64,000 nt of DNA, from the NCBI RefSeq assembly GCF_004340945.1, contig NZ_SLYD01000001.1, positions 310,001-374,000 on the forward strand. The letters are read 5' to 3'. The notes beneath the pieces were generated by a model. The model was not told where the DNA came from and did no database searches. It worked only from the letters and a program-made list of their open reading frames with translations. Every line of letters starts with the position of its first letter. Positions within the stretch are counted from its first letter, which is position 1. Positions 9,127 through 18,159 of the stretch are shown here, piece by piece. The position numbers were made by a program, and so were the translations under genes. This stretch comes from Sphingomonas sp. PP-F2F-A104-K0414 (lineage in GTDB: Bacteria > Pseudomonadota > Alphaproteobacteria > Sphingomonadales > Sphingomonadaceae).

Positions 9127-9235
9127 ACTTGACGTTTGGGGAGCGCAGTAATTCGTCTATGTCGCCAGCTGGCGCTGTCGCTCGTGGTCGAGCAGGATAT
9201 AACCGGCACCGGACACGAACTCGTTTGGAACCGTC

Positions 9236-9709
9236 ATGACCAACCTTCGCCTGCCAATACCGCCCTTCACCGCCGAAACCGCGACCCAGAAGGTCCGGGC
9301 GGCCGAGGATGGCTGGAATGGCCGCGATCCTTCACGCGTCGCCAGCGCCTATACCGCCGACAGCGCATGGCGAAACCGGGACGTGTTCATCACCGGTCGC
9401 GACGCGATCACCGCGTTCCTTGCCGACAAATGGACCCGCGAGCAGGACTATCGCCTGATCAAGGAGCTATGGGCGTTCACCGACGACCGGATCGCGGTGC
9501 GCTTCGCCTATGAGTGGCACGACGACGCAGGAAACTGGTTCCGGTCCTATGGCAACGAGAACTGGGCATTCGCCGCGGACGGGCTCATGCGCGAACGGCA
9601 CGCGAGCATAAACGACGTCGCGATCACCCCGGACGAACGCCTGTTTCACTGGGATCGCGCGGGGGTTCGGCCAGCGGACCATCCCGGCCTTTCGGACCTC
9701 GGGCTCTGA
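9236..9709 (+). CDS. DUF1348 / NTF2-like (SnoaL superfamily) protein
   Basis: A 157-residue cytoplasmic protein of the NTF2-like alpha+beta cone fold. DUF1348 features are visible: the N-terminal helix [21 protein letters not shown], then [36 protein letters not shown], and the strongly conserved [22 protein letters not shown]. Members of this family lack a defined reaction and are often found beside oxidoreductases. It reads away from the siderophore receptor and is followed after 166 bp by an aldehyde dehydrogenase. Family assignment is confident; function is unknown. Confidence 0.85.
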   Translation: MTNLRLPIPPFTAETATQKVRAAEDGWNGRDPSRVASAYTADSAWRNRDVFITGRDAITAFLADKWTREQDYRLIKELWAFTDDRIAVRFAYEWHDDAGNWFRSYGNENWAFAADGLMRERHASINDVAITPDERLFHWDRAGVRPADHPGLSDLGL

Positions 9710-9875
9710 TCCGCGGGCGAGATCGCGCTCGACCGGTCGGGCGATTGCCACGCACGATCTCTTGATCGCGCAGCGGGGCTTATCGTGGCGCACCGGGACA
9801 ACGACATCCAGAACAGCGACATCCCCGAAACGACATCATCGTTCAGCTACCTTCACGCCACAACGGAGACGATTC

Positions 9876-11312
9876 ATGACGACGGCCTATGATACCAAGC
9901 TCGGTCTGTATATTGCCGGCGAATGGCTGAGCGGTGACGGTCGCGACACGCGCGACGTGCTCAATCCAGCGACCGGTTCGGGTCAGGCGGCGTTGCCGCT
10001 CGCCAATGCCGCGGACCTCGATCGCGCGCTCGAAGCGACGCAGCGCGGGTTCGTCACGTGGCGCGCGACGCCGCCCGAAAAGCGTGCGGCGATCCTGGTA
10101 CGGACCGCGCAGCTGTTGCGCGAACGCGGCGATCATATCGCGCGCATCGCGACGCTGGAGCAGGGCAAGATCCAGGCCGAGGCGAAGGGCGAGGTTGCGT
10201 TCGCCGCAGCGCTGCTCGATTTCCACGCCGCCGAGGCGCAACGGATCTATGGTCGCGTCCTGCCGCGCCCATCGGGGTCGCGCAGCCTGGTCCTGCACCA
10301 GCCGGTCGGGCCGGTCGCGGCGTTCTGCGCCTGGAATTTTCCGATCATGAACGTCGTGCGCAAGATCGCCCCCGCGGTCGCGGCCGGGTGCACGATCATC
10401 ATCAAGCCATCGGAGGAAACCGCGGGTAGCGCGGTCGAGGTCATGCGCTGTTTCCAGGATGCCGGGTTGCCGGGCGACGTCGCGCAGTGCGTGTTCGGCG
10501 TACCCGACATGGTGTCGCGCCATCTGCTGGCCTCACCGATCACGCGGAAGCTGAGCTTCACCGGGTCGGTGCCGGTCGGCAAGGCGCTGATGAAGCTGGC
10601 GGCGGACACGATGATGCGGACGACGATGGAGCTTGGCGGGCATGGCCCGGTGCTGGTGTTCGACGATTGCGATCTCGACAAGACGCTCGACACGCTGGTC
10701 GCGCACAAGTTTCGCAATGCCGGGCAGGTCTGCGTCGCGCCGACGCGGTTCCACGTCCAGGACGGCATCTACGACCGGTTCGCCAAGGGCTTTGCCGAGC
10801 GGACGCGGACGCTGAAGATCGGTGACGGCATGGATGCGGCAAGCCAGATGGGCCCGATGGCCAATGCCCGCCGCCCCGATGCGATCGCCGAGCTGGTCGG
10901 CGACGCGACCGGGCACGGTGCCAAGCTGCTGGCGGGCGGCGACTATGGTGGAGGGGGCGGGTTCTTCTTCCAGCCGACGGTGCTGGGCGACGTTCCGCTA
11001 TCGGCGCGCGCGATGAACGAGGAGCCGTTCGGCCCGCTCGCGTTGCTCAGCCGCTTTGGGTCCGACGAGGAGGCGATTGCCGAAGCCAACCGCCTGCCGT
11101 TCGGTCTGGCAGCCTATTGCTTCACCGAGAATGGCCGTCGCCAGAACCTGCTCGGCGACGCGATCGAGGCGGGGATGATCGCGATCAACAATGTCCGGCT
11201 GAGCTATCCCGACAGCCCGTTTGGCGGGGTGAAGGAAAGCGGGCACGGATCCGAGGACGGTCCCGAGGGCATCGCCGCGCATCTCGTCACCAAGGCCGTG
11301 CACATCAGCTGA
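9876..11312 (+). CDS. NAD(P)-dependent aldehyde dehydrogenase (succinate-semialdehyde type)
   Basis: A 478-residue ALDH-superfamily enzyme oxidising an aldehyde to the carboxylate. The Rossmann region has AAFCAWNFPIMN and IIKPSEE. The general base Glu252 lies in MELGGHGPVLV and the catalytic Cys286 in FRNAGQVCVAPTRF. The C-terminal PFGGVKESGHGSEDG is typical of the GabD/SSADH-like branch. The frame is open upstream to 9762, but ATG 9876 has a purine-rich site (GGAGAC) 8 bp upstream and gives the usual length. A strong hairpin terminator follows at 11364. The substrate is uncertain because no GABA genes are nearby. Confidence 0.9.
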   Translation: MTTAYDTKLGLYIAGEWLSGDGRDTRDVLNPATGSGQAALPLANAADLDRALEATQRGFVTWRATPPEKRAAILVRTAQLLRERGDHIARIATLEQGKIQAEAKGEVAFAAALLDFHAAEAQRIYGRVLPRPSGSRSLVLHQPVGPVAAFCAWNFPIMNVVRKIAPAVAAGCTIIIKPSEETAGSAVEVMRCFQDAGLPGDVAQCVFGVPDMVSRHLLASPITRKLSFTGSVPVGKALMKLAADTMMRTTMELGGHGPVLVFDDCDLDKTLDTLVAHKFRNAGQVCVAPTRFHVQDGIYDRFAKGFAERTRTLKIGDGMDAASQMGPMANARRPDAIAELVGDATGHGAKLLAGGDYGGGGGFFFQPTVLGDVPLSARAMNEEPFGPLALLSRFGSDEEAIAEANRLPFGLAAYCFTENGRRQNLLGDAIEAGMIAINNVRLSYPDSPFGGVKESGHGSEDGPEGIAAHLVTKAVHIS

Positions 11313-11363
11313 TCCGGACACGTCGTCCGGCCGCTGGCCTGATGACCCCGTAGCATATCACGC

Positions 11364-11402
11364 CGCAGGGCTTTCCGTTCCAGGACGGAAAGCCCTGCGT
11401 TT
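11364..11402 (+). terminator. Strong hairpin terminator after the aldehyde dehydrogenase
   Basis: A perfect 15-bp stem (11364-11378 with 11385-11399) has a 6-nt loop TCCAGG and is followed by TTT. It lies 51 bp after the aldehyde dehydrogenase stop. Confidence 0.85.
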
Positions 11403-11969
11403 CCGCGCGTGTTCGGCGGCGATCGAAGGAGGTCGGCGGATCGGCGTAGTTGCGTCTTCAAGGTCGCTCGTGCGGCTCGAGCGCGCCTCCCCCGCGCGTC
11501 ATCACATGAGATAAAAATGCAACAAAACGGCAGAAGGAATGCCTTCTGCCGCATTTTCTATTGTCAAACCGGCCTCGCTATGGCGAATTGTTGCAATAAT
11601 GTTTCTCGGTCCACGCGATCGGGAACCATCGGTTGTCGCCTTGGCCCGGGAAGGAAGGTTTGCGTTGCAGTCTGCCGTTCGTCCTCCCAGCCCGATGCCG
11701 TCCGCATGTGGTTCGATCAGGGCTCTCGTCCCTGTTCCACCGACCCATGCCGACAACGCCGCCAGTGTTCATCGCCGCACGACCGTCGCGCGAGATCGTG
11801 CCCAGTTTGCCGTTTCGGCCGAGGGGCTCGCACCGCGCGCGCTGCCGCGCCGTGCCCGTCGCACCGAGTATAAAGACACTTGCAAACACGCCGAGCGCAA
11901 TCGGCGGTCCAAAGCGAGGACGCGTTAGGGAAGGATCCTGAAAGCCACTTTTCAAGGGGGCTAAGGATA
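11403..11969. other. Long intergenic region with a second terminator; possible sRNA
   Basis: This 567-bp gap contains no convincing protein gene. It holds an AAGGAGGT anti-16S-complementary string (11426-11433) with no sensible start codon after it, then a second hairpin terminator (11528-11557). About 410 bp of moderate-GC leader to the next receptor follows, including the AT-richer stretch GTATAAAGACACTTGCAAACA near 11870. A short transcript ending at either face of the second hairpin is possible. Confidence 0.5.
11528..11557. terminator. Bidirectional-looking hairpin terminator
   Basis: A perfect 10-bp stem (CGGCAGAAGG at 11528-11537 with CCTTCTGCCG at 11542-11551) has loop AATG. CATTTTCT follows on the plus strand, and on the minus strand TTTTGTTGCATTTTTAT follows. 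No annotated gene ends at either face. Confidence 0.7.
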
Positions 11970-14675
11970 ATGAAGTACACGACCTCAACCGTCGCCATGG
12001 CGGTCGCATTGGTATCCGGATCCCAGGCACATGCCGTCGGCCGAGCACCGCCGCAGGACGCCGTCCCCGCATCCGCGCAGGATACGGCACCGCAAGCCGT
12101 CGCGCCAGTCGAAGCCGAACCCGCCGGTGACATTCTCGTGCTGGGTACGCGCCGAACCGATCGGACGCTGGCAAACTCGGCCTCGCCGGTCGACATCATC
12201 AGTTCGGCCGACCTGACGACGCAGCCCGCCGCGAACATGATCGATGCGCTCAAGAACATCGTGCCGTCGTTCTACGCCGGGCAGAACTCGATCTCGGACG
12301 CCTCGACCTTCGTCCGCTCGCCGTCGCTGCGTGGTCTGTCGGGCGACCAGGTCCTCGTGATGCTCAACGGCAAGCGCTACAATCGATCGGCGCTGGTGCA
12401 GGTCTATGGCGGCAGCGACACCGGGCTCGGCCGCGGTGCGCAGGGCCCCGACATCTCGGCGATCCCGTCGCTCGCGATCGGCAACCTGCAGGTGCTGCGC
12501 GAAGGCGCCACCGCGCAATATGGCTCGGATGCGATCGCCGGCGTGCTGAACTACGGGCTGCGCGAGGACCAAGGTATCGAACTGGTCGGACGCACCGGGC
12601 AATATTATGCCGGCGACGGCGAAAGCTATCAGATCGCGGGCAATGCCGGCATCAAGGGCGATTGGGGCTTCATCAACGCGACCGGCGAATATGTCGATGA
12701 GGGCCAGACTAGCTTAGGCCGGACCCGCCCGTCGGCGGCGAACTTCGCGCAGAACTTCCCCGAACTGGCGTCGCAGCTGCCTAATTACCCGCTGCCCGTG
12801 CAGATCTGGGGCAATTCGCCGTCGCACGGGTTCAAGTCGGTGCTCAATGCGGCGATCAACGTCACGCCCGACAGCAAGCTGTATTTCTTCGGCAACTACG
12901 CCGAGAACAAGGGTAACCAGAGCTTCAACTATCGCGCTTCGGTGAGCAGCACCGCGGTCGACACGAATGGCGTCGTGCGCAATCAGGGGGCCAATGGCGC
13001 GTTCAACAACACGTTCTTCCTGACCCCCTGCCCCGCTGGCAGCGCGACCTGCAAGGCGGGTGGCTTCGTGCGGGACGGCAACACCTTCAAGTTCAACCAG
13101 CTCTATCCGGCCGGCTTCACGCCGCGCTTCGTCGGCAAGACGCAGGAGCTCTACGGCGTGCTCGGCTACAAGGGGACCAGCGGCGACTTCAGCTACGACC
13201 TGTCGGGAACGCTGGCGCGCAACAAGCTATCGCTGTCGATGTATGACTCCGCCAACTTCTCCTACGGGCCGGCGACGCAGACGAGCTTCGATTTCGGGGA
13301 CCTGATCCAGCGGGAAGTGAACTTCAACGCGGACTTCACCTATGCGGCCGAGGTCGGCTTGGCGGCGCCGTTGACGATTTCGGCAGGCGGCGAATTCCGC
13401 AAGGAGACTTACGAGCAGACCGCGGGCGACCTGCAATCCTATGCCGCCGGTCCCTATGCCGTCGCGCAGCAGCTCTACACGCTGACCGCGCCGGGCGTGT
13501 ACACGGCGTCCGGCAGCACCGCGGCGCAAGGCGTCGGCGCCAGCGGCTATGCCGGCACCAGCGAGGCGACCGCGGGCAAGTTCGACCAGAAGGCCTATGC
13601 CGCCTATGTCGGTCTCGAAACCGATCTGACCGAGGCGCTGACGGTCGGCGCCGCCGGTCGCTACGAGCATTACAACACCTTCGGCAGCGCCTGGGTCGGC
13701 AAGGTCAACGCGCTCTACAAGCTCGTCGAGGGCCTCTCGGTCCGCGGCAGCTTCGGCACCGGCTTCCACGCGCCGTCGCCGGGCCAGTCGAACGTCTCGA
13801 TCGTCACGACATCGTTCAACAACGGCAACGCGTTCCAGGCGGGCACCTATCCGGTCGACAGCGCACCGGCGCAATATTACGGCGCGGAGGCCCTGACGCC
13901 GGAGAAATCGACCAACTATGGCGCCGGCGTCATCCTCGAGCCGGTCCGCGGCATGACGATCACGATCGACGGCTATCAGATCGATCTGCGCAACCGGATC
14001 GGGCTGACGTCGCCGTTCATCGTCGACGCGGCAGCGGTCGCTGCGCAGCCCGCGCTGCAAGCGGTCGGCGTCGACGGGCAGGTGCAGTATTTCACCAACG
14101 GCTTCAAGACGCAGACGCGCGGCGTCGACTTCGTCGGCACCTATCGCACCAAGTTCAGCGGGGCAATGCTCAACTTCTCGCTGGCCTACAACTACAACAA
14201 CACCAAGCTCAAATCGTTCGACCAGCAGGTGATCGGGCTTGCGCAACGGATCGATGCCGAAAACCTGGCGCCGAAACATCGCCTGGTGGCAAACGCGAAC
14301 TGGTCCTTGGGCAATCTGAGCTTCAACGTGCGGGAAAACTATTACAGCTCGTGGACCAGCGCGCAGGATTACGGGGTGACCGTCAGCAAGGCGGCTACCG
14401 CGACGACGCCGGCGGAGGGGTACGCCAATCAACGGTTCGGCGACAAGTTCACCACCGATCTCGAACTGAGCTACATCTTCGCCGAGCATTTCACGCTGTC
14501 GATCGGGGCGCAGAACTTCACCGACGAGCACCCCGATCGCCTTGCGGCGAATTCGACGGTGCAGATCTATCCGCTGACCGGGGGAACGTCCGATGGTCAG
14601 GTCTATGCGCGGAACGGCGGACCGTTCGGGTTCAACGGCGGCTTTTATTACACCCGCCTGCGCGTGAAATACTGA
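11970..14675 (+). CDS. Large TonB-dependent receptor (901 aa)
   Basis: An outer-membrane TonB-dependent transporter. The signal peptide (VAMAVALVSGSQAHA) is cleaved near residue 22, and a low-complexity linker leads to the TonB-box-like DILVLGTRR. The plug follows (SPVDIISSADL, FVRSPSLRGLSGDQVLVMLNGKR, LREGATAQYGSDAIAGVLNYGL), then a long barrel with Asn/Gly/Ser-rich extracellular loops and the aromatic end FYYTRLRVKY. A paired-Cys loop (PCPAGSATCKAGG) is visible near residue 352. It belongs to the iron-complex/CirA-like group by plug sequence. ATG 11970 is used because GGGGG lies 9 bp upstream and it opens the signal peptide. It is monocistronic, with a terminator at 14684. Ligand unknown. 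Confidence 0.9.
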   Translation: MKYTTSTVAMAVALVSGSQAHAVGRAPPQDAVPASAQDTAPQAVAPVEAEPAGDILVLGTRRTDRTLANSASPVDIISSADLTTQPAANMIDALKNIVPSFYAGQNSISDASTFVRSPSLRGLSGDQVLVMLNGKRYNRSALVQVYGGSDTGLGRGAQGPDISAIPSLAIGNLQVLREGATAQYGSDAIAGVLNYGLREDQGIELVGRTGQYYAGDGESYQIAGNAGIKGDWGFINATGEYVDEGQTSLGRTRPSAANFAQNFPELASQLPNYPLPVQIWGNSPSHGFKSVLNAAINVTPDSKLYFFGNYAENKGNQSFNYRASVSSTAVDTNGVVRNQGANGAFNNTFFLTPCPAGSATCKAGGFVRDGNTFKFNQLYPAGFTPRFVGKTQELYGVLGYKGTSGDFSYDLSGTLARNKLSLSMYDSANFSYGPATQTSFDFGDLIQREVNFNADFTYAAEVGLAAPLTISAGGEFRKETYEQTAGDLQSYAAGPYAVAQQLYTLTAPGVYTASGSTAAQGVGASGYAGTSEATAGKFDQKAYAAYVGLETDLTEALTVGAAGRYEHYNTFGSAWVGKVNALYKLVEGLSVRGSFGTGFHAPSPGQSNVSIVTTSFNNGNAFQAGTYPVDSAPAQYYGAEALTPEKSTNYGAGVILEPVRGMTITIDGYQIDLRNRIGLTSPFIVDAAAVAAQPALQAVGVDGQVQYFTNGFKTQTRGVDFVGTYRTKFSGAMLNFSLAYNYNNTKLKSFDQQVIGLAQRIDAENLAPKHRLVANANWSLGNLSFNVRENYYSSWTSAQDYGVTVSKAATATTPAEGYANQRFGDKFTTDLELSYIFAEHFTLSIGAQNFTDEHPDRLAANSTVQIYPLTGGTSDGQVYARNGGPFGFNGGFYYTRLRVKY

Positions 14676-14683
14676 TCCGGACA

Positions 14684-14707
14684 GGGGCGCGGGATGCGCC
14701 CCTTTTT
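14684..14707 (+). terminator. Rho-independent terminator of the 901-aa receptor
   Basis: The stem is GGGGCGC (14684-14690) with GCGCCCC (14696-14702), loop GGGAT, followed by TTTTT. It lies 9 bp after the stop codon. Confidence 0.9.
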
Positions 14708-14858
14708 GGCCAAACCGGTCTTTCTCTGCGGAGCATGCTTTGCGGCGTGCTCCGCCTTACCGATTCTGCTGTGGTTGAGCGCATCGGACTCCTCACGGAC
14801 CGTCATCAGGCCGGCAAGGACCTGGCCGCACGGTTCGCACTAGGCATCTAGCAGACCA

Positions 14859-14927
14859 ACCAAGTGGTAGATAGGCATTGACACGAGCGTGGTATGCGGA
14901 CATTCAATGCGCTACCGATCACTTGGT
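14859..14927 (+). promoter_or_regulatory. Promoter flanked by two inverted operator-like sites (GST gene)
   Basis: TTGACA at 14878-14883 is separated by exactly 17 bp from CATTCA at 14901-14906, a good sigma-70-type pair. ACCAAGTGGT (14859-14868) lies just upstream of the -35, and ATCACTTGGT (14918-14927), its near inverted copy, lies just past the expected start point. Each is of the ACCA-N2-TGRT form seen with TetR-type repressors. No TetR gene is in the window. Confidence 0.6.
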
Positions 14928-14939
14928 AGGGATGAAACC

Positions 14940-15683
14940 TTGATTGCTCAGCTGCCCTCGACGCCCGCGACGACCCAATCAAACACGCCCGCGAAGCTTC
15001 GCCTGTTCACGTCGCCGTCCGCGTTCCCCAACCCGCAGCGTCTGCGCATCTTCCTGCACGAAAAGGGCATCGCCGACCGGTTCGACGAAACCGTCTACGA
15101 CATGGCCCCGGTCGGCGAGCAACGGCAGTGGAAGCATCTGAAGATGAACCCCTGGGGCGAGACGCCGACGCTTGAACTGGCGGACGGCAGCTTCATCTCG
15201 GAGACCGCGGCGGTCGTGCGCTATCTAGACCAGGCGTTTCCGGGTCGGCGGATCATGGGCGAGACACCGGAAGACCAGGGTCTCGACACGATGTGGGACA
15301 ATCGGATCTGGGTCCATATCCTCTACCGCATCACGACCGCGTTCCACGTCCTGCACCAGGGTCTCGGCCCCAAGCTCGAACTGACCGCCAACGCCGCGTG
15401 GGGCGAGCATTGCCGTAAGGAGGCGCTGGCGCATACCGCGCTGGTGGACCGGCATCTGGCCGATGGCCGCGAGTGGCTGCTCGGGGGTGACGAACCCACG
15501 TTCTCGGATATCACGCTAGCGACCGCGATCGCGTTCTCGAAGTTCGAGGTGAACGCGATGCCGCTCGACGAGCGGTATGAGCATATCGATGCGTTCTGGC
15601 AGCGTTGGCAGCGCCGGCCGACGTTCCTCGCCGCCTATGCGGACCGGAGCAGCGGCGTGCCGGAACTCGACGATCGTCGCTAA
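14940..15683 (+). CDS. Glutathione S-transferase family protein
   Basis: A GST of about 247 residues. The thioredoxin-fold N-domain starts at LRLFTSPSAFPNPQRLRIFLHEKG, and Ser or Asn there would contact the glutathione thiol. NPWGETPTLELADGSFISETAAVVRYLD is the classical cis-Pro and glutathione gamma-Glu binding block (P-T-L ... E-T). The all-helical C-domain has LADGREWLLGGDEPTFSDITLATAI (N-capping box region). A TTG at 14940 is preferred because the only upstream ATG (14907) would precede the predicted transcription start, and TAGGGA lies 7 bp before the TTG. The gene ends convergently with the ankyrin gene, separated by a 13-bp hairpin. Its probable role is detoxification of an electrophile. 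Confidence 0.85.
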   Translation: MIAQLPSTPATTQSNTPAKLRLFTSPSAFPNPQRLRIFLHEKGIADRFDETVYDMAPVGEQRQWKHLKMNPWGETPTLELADGSFISETAAVVRYLDQAFPGRRIMGETPEDQGLDTMWDNRIWVHILYRITTAFHVLHQGLGPKLELTANAAWGEHCRKEALAHTALVDRHLADGREWLLGGDEPTFSDITLATAIAFSKFEVNAMPLDERYEHIDAFWQRWQRRPTFLAAYADRSSGVPELDDRR

Positions 15684-15701
15684 CCAGCGCGCGGTCGGCG
15701 G

Positions 15702-15732
15702 ACCGCACGTGCCGACGGCCGGCACGTGCGGT
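15702..15732. terminator. Perfect 13-bp hairpin between convergent genes
   Basis: ACCGCACGTGCCG (15702-15714) pairs perfectly with 15720-15732 around the loop ACGGC. It sits between the convergent GST and ankyrin genes. There is no T-run, so it could be a terminator or a REP-like palindrome. The CCGCACG element recurs upstream of the catalase (18143). Confidence 0.6.
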
Positions 15733-15763
15733 AGGAATAGGGGCGGTTCGGAATGAGGGCGCC

Positions 15764-16378
15764 CTAGCGCTTCACCCGCACGGCCATCGGCGCATTGCCC
15801 TGATCGGCGGCGACCGAGCTTGCGGATCTACCTGCAGCGTCCTGGATTGTCCGGTCGGCGCCCGTCGCGAGGAGCATGTCGACCTGCCGCGTGCGGTTGA
15901 AGAGCGAGGCCATCATCAGCGCGGTCTGCCCGGCATTGTTGCGCGCGTTGACGTCGCATCCCGCCTTCAGCAGCCGCGCCGCGATCGCGTCCTCACCCTT
16001 GAAGGCGACGCCCATCTGCGCGGTGTTGCCCTGATCGCGGTCCGGGCGGCATGCGTTCGCCCCCTTGGCGATCAGCGCATCGACGGTCGCCGCCTGCCCG
16101 TTATACGCGGCCAGAATCAACGGCGTGAATCCGCGATCGTCATACGCATTGATATCCGCACCAGACTTGAGCAGCGGATCGATCATGTCGGTGCGACCGA
16201 GCCGGGCCGCATCGAACAGCAATTGCTGACGGCGCTCCGGCGATGGCGCGACCACCGCAGGTGATGCCGGGCGGTCGGCGGGCGCGACTTGTGGCGTCGC
16301 GGCGGCGGCCAGCGCCGCAAAGAATATCAGCATCGTCAGTCTCGTTCTTGGAAGCAGAATAGAGGGGGCACGGATCAC
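15764..16378 (-). CDS. Exported ankyrin-repeat protein paired with catalase (AnkB-like)
   Basis: A 204-residue protein with an N-terminal hydrophobic leader (MLIFFAALAAAATPQVAP) followed by about four ankyrin repeats: LLFDAARLGRTDMIDPLLKSG, GFTPLILAAYNGQAATVDAL, and later units with the typical TALMMAS and LLATGAD cores. It starts 22 bp after the catalase stop on the same strand, from a GTG preceded by AGGGGG. In Pseudomonas, AnkB is encoded downstream of katB and is needed for full periplasmic catalase activity, and the arrangement here is the same. It probably acts in the periplasm or at the inner membrane as a scaffold or protector for the catalase. An alternative start is the internal ATG at 16333. 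Confidence 0.85.
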   Translation of the reverse strand: MIRAPSILLPRTRLTMLIFFAALAAAATPQVAPADRPASPAVVAPSPERRQQLLFDAARLGRTDMIDPLLKSGADINAYDDRGFTPLILAAYNGQAATVDALIAKGANACRPDRDQGNTAQMGVAFKGEDAIAARLLKAGCDVNARNNAGQTALMMASLFNRTRQVDMLLATGADRTIQDAAGRSASSVAADQGNAPMAVRVKR

Positions 16379-16399
16379 GCCGCACCCCCTGCCCGCTTC

Positions 16400-18103
16400 T
16401 CAGCGGCGCGAAGTCTGCGCCGGGTTGGCGGTGCGGTACTCTGCGACAGCGCGCGACACGTCCGCCATCGGCACGTTGACCGCGGTCGCAAGGCGCGTGC
16501 CGAAGTCCTGATCCGCCTGGTAGAAATAGCTGACCATGATCGTCTTCGTCCGCGCCGACGTGACGACGTTCAGGTCGCCCGCCAGGTTGGTGACGAGGTC
16601 GGTCCGGTCCTGCGGCTTCAGTGCGCGGTAGAACTCGCCCGCCTGCGCGAAGTTGTTGGTCTTAGCGATCGGCTTGGCGTCGACCGTCGCATCAACCGCA
16701 TAGGTCGAGGCGCGGTAGCGGGCGTCGGTCGACTTCGCGGCGGTTGCGGCCGGGAAATAATTGACGTCCGAGGTCCGCGTGGCGTGATCGAGCTCACCGT
16801 CCTGGTTGTTGTTGACGACGCTGGCGAGCGGCCGGTTGACGGGCAGTTGCATGACGTTCGCGCCGATGCGGTGACGCTGCGTATCCGAATAGGAGAACAG
16901 CCGGCCCTGGAGCATGCGGTCGGGCGACGCCTCGATCCCTGGCACCATGTTGGCGGGCGCGAACGCCGACTGCTCGGTGAACTCGAAGAAGTTGGTCGGC
17001 ACCTTGTTGAGCGTCATCTCGCCGATCTTGCGAAACGGCACGCCCAGCCACTCCTTGGTGTCGTCGAACGGGTTGTAGTCGAGCTTGGCGAACTCGGACG
17101 GCTTCATCGTCTGCACCATCAGGTCCCAGGTCGGGTAATCACCCTTGGCAATTTCACCGTAGAGATCGTCGGTCAGGTAGTTCCACGACGCGGTCGCGAC
17201 CTGTGCGCCGTTGAGATTCTTCACACCCTGGCGGCTGATCCAGCGGAACTTGGCGAACACGGTTTCGCCCTTCGCATTGACCAGCTTGAATGCGTGGACG
17301 CCGTTGCCGTCCATCGTCCGGTACGACGCGGGCGTGCCGAGGTTCGAATAGACGTGGGCGAGCATGTTGGTCGCCTCGGGCGTGGCCGAGAAGAAGTCGA
17401 AGAACCGGTTGGGGTCCTGCTTGTTCGTCACCGGCGAGGGCTTCAGCGAATGGATCATGTCCGGAAACTGGATCGCGTCGCGGATGAAGAAAATCGGCAG
17501 GTTATTCCCGACGAGGTCCCAGTTACCCTGGTCGGTGTAGAACTTGGTCGCGAAGCCGCGTGGGTCGCGCATGCCCTCGGGGCTGCCCGACGGGTGGATC
17601 ACGGTCGAGAAGCGGACGAACACAGGCGTCTGCTTGCCGTTCGCGAACAGCGATGCGCTGGTGATGTTCGAGATATCGGCGGTCGCGGTGAACACGCCGT
17701 GCGCGCCGGTGCCGCGCGCGTGGACGACGCGCTCGGGTTCACGCTCGCGGTCGAACCGGGCGAGCTTTTCGATCAGCGTGGTGTCTTCGAGCAGCACCGG
17801 ACCAAGATCGCCGGCTGCCTTCGAGTTACGGTTCTCGCCGATCGGCGCACCGTTGTCGCGCGTCATCTGCGGGGCCGCCGTACTGCCGGCGTCGCCCTTT
17901 GCATCGACGGTGCCGGCGACACCGGCCTGCGCGAGCGCGGGCTTGCCGGCGCTGACCGGCGCGGCCGCGGTGGTCATGCGGGTCTCGGCCTGCGTGTTGG
18001 CTGGCGTCATCGTCTGCGCGGCAACCGGCTGGATGAGGGCGCTGGGCGAGGCTGCGACAAGCAGCATCGCCGCCATCGCCTGACGGCTGTTCAAGTTCTT
18101 CAT
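16400..18103 (-). CDS. Exported heme catalase (small-subunit, monofunctional)
   Basis: A 567-residue catalase (2 H2O2 to O2 and water) with a Sec-type leader (MAAMLLVAASPSALIQPVAAQ) and an unusual Ala/Thr-rich linker of about 60 residues before the catalase core. The distal His128 is in RVVHARGTGAHG, the distal Asn in VGNNLPIFFIRD, and the proximal heme Tyr in RLFSYSDTQRHRIG. The core length of about 480 residues indicates the clade-3 small-subunit type. ATG 18103 is chosen because it opens the leader and has AAAGGG upstream. The signal peptide and the downstream ankyrin gene suggest a periplasmic KatB-like role against external peroxide. No clear OxyR site was found by eye. Confidence 0.93.
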   Translation of the reverse strand: MKNLNSRQAMAAMLLVAASPSALIQPVAAQTMTPANTQAETRMTTAAAPVSAGKPALAQAGVAGTVDAKGDAGSTAAPQMTRDNGAPIGENRNSKAAGDLGPVLLEDTTLIEKLARFDREREPERVVHARGTGAHGVFTATADISNITSASLFANGKQTPVFVRFSTVIHPSGSPEGMRDPRGFATKFYTDQGNWDLVGNNLPIFFIRDAIQFPDMIHSLKPSPVTNKQDPNRFFDFFSATPEATNMLAHVYSNLGTPASYRTMDGNGVHAFKLVNAKGETVFAKFRWISRQGVKNLNGAQVATASWNYLTDDLYGEIAKGDYPTWDLMVQTMKPSEFAKLDYNPFDDTKEWLGVPFRKIGEMTLNKVPTNFFEFTEQSAFAPANMVPGIEASPDRMLQGRLFSYSDTQRHRIGANVMQLPVNRPLASVVNNNQDGELDHATRTSDVNYFPAATAAKSTDARYRASTYAVDATVDAKPIAKTNNFAQAGEFYRALKPQDRTDLVTNLAGDLNVVTSARTKTIMVSYFYQADQDFGTRLATAVNVPMADVSRAVAEYRTANPAQTSRR

Positions 18104-18142
18104 CGGGACCCTTTGTCTGTGCTCGCGCCCGTAGACGCGTGC

Positions 18143-18159
18143 CCGCACGGAACGTGCGG
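18143..18159. repeat. Short hairpin upstream of the catalase
   Basis: CCGCAC (18143-18148) and GTGCGG (18154-18159) form a 6-bp stem with loop GGAAC in the catalase 5' region. It shares the CCGCACG core with the hairpin at 15702, on the far side of the catalase-ankyrin pair. Confidence 0.4.
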
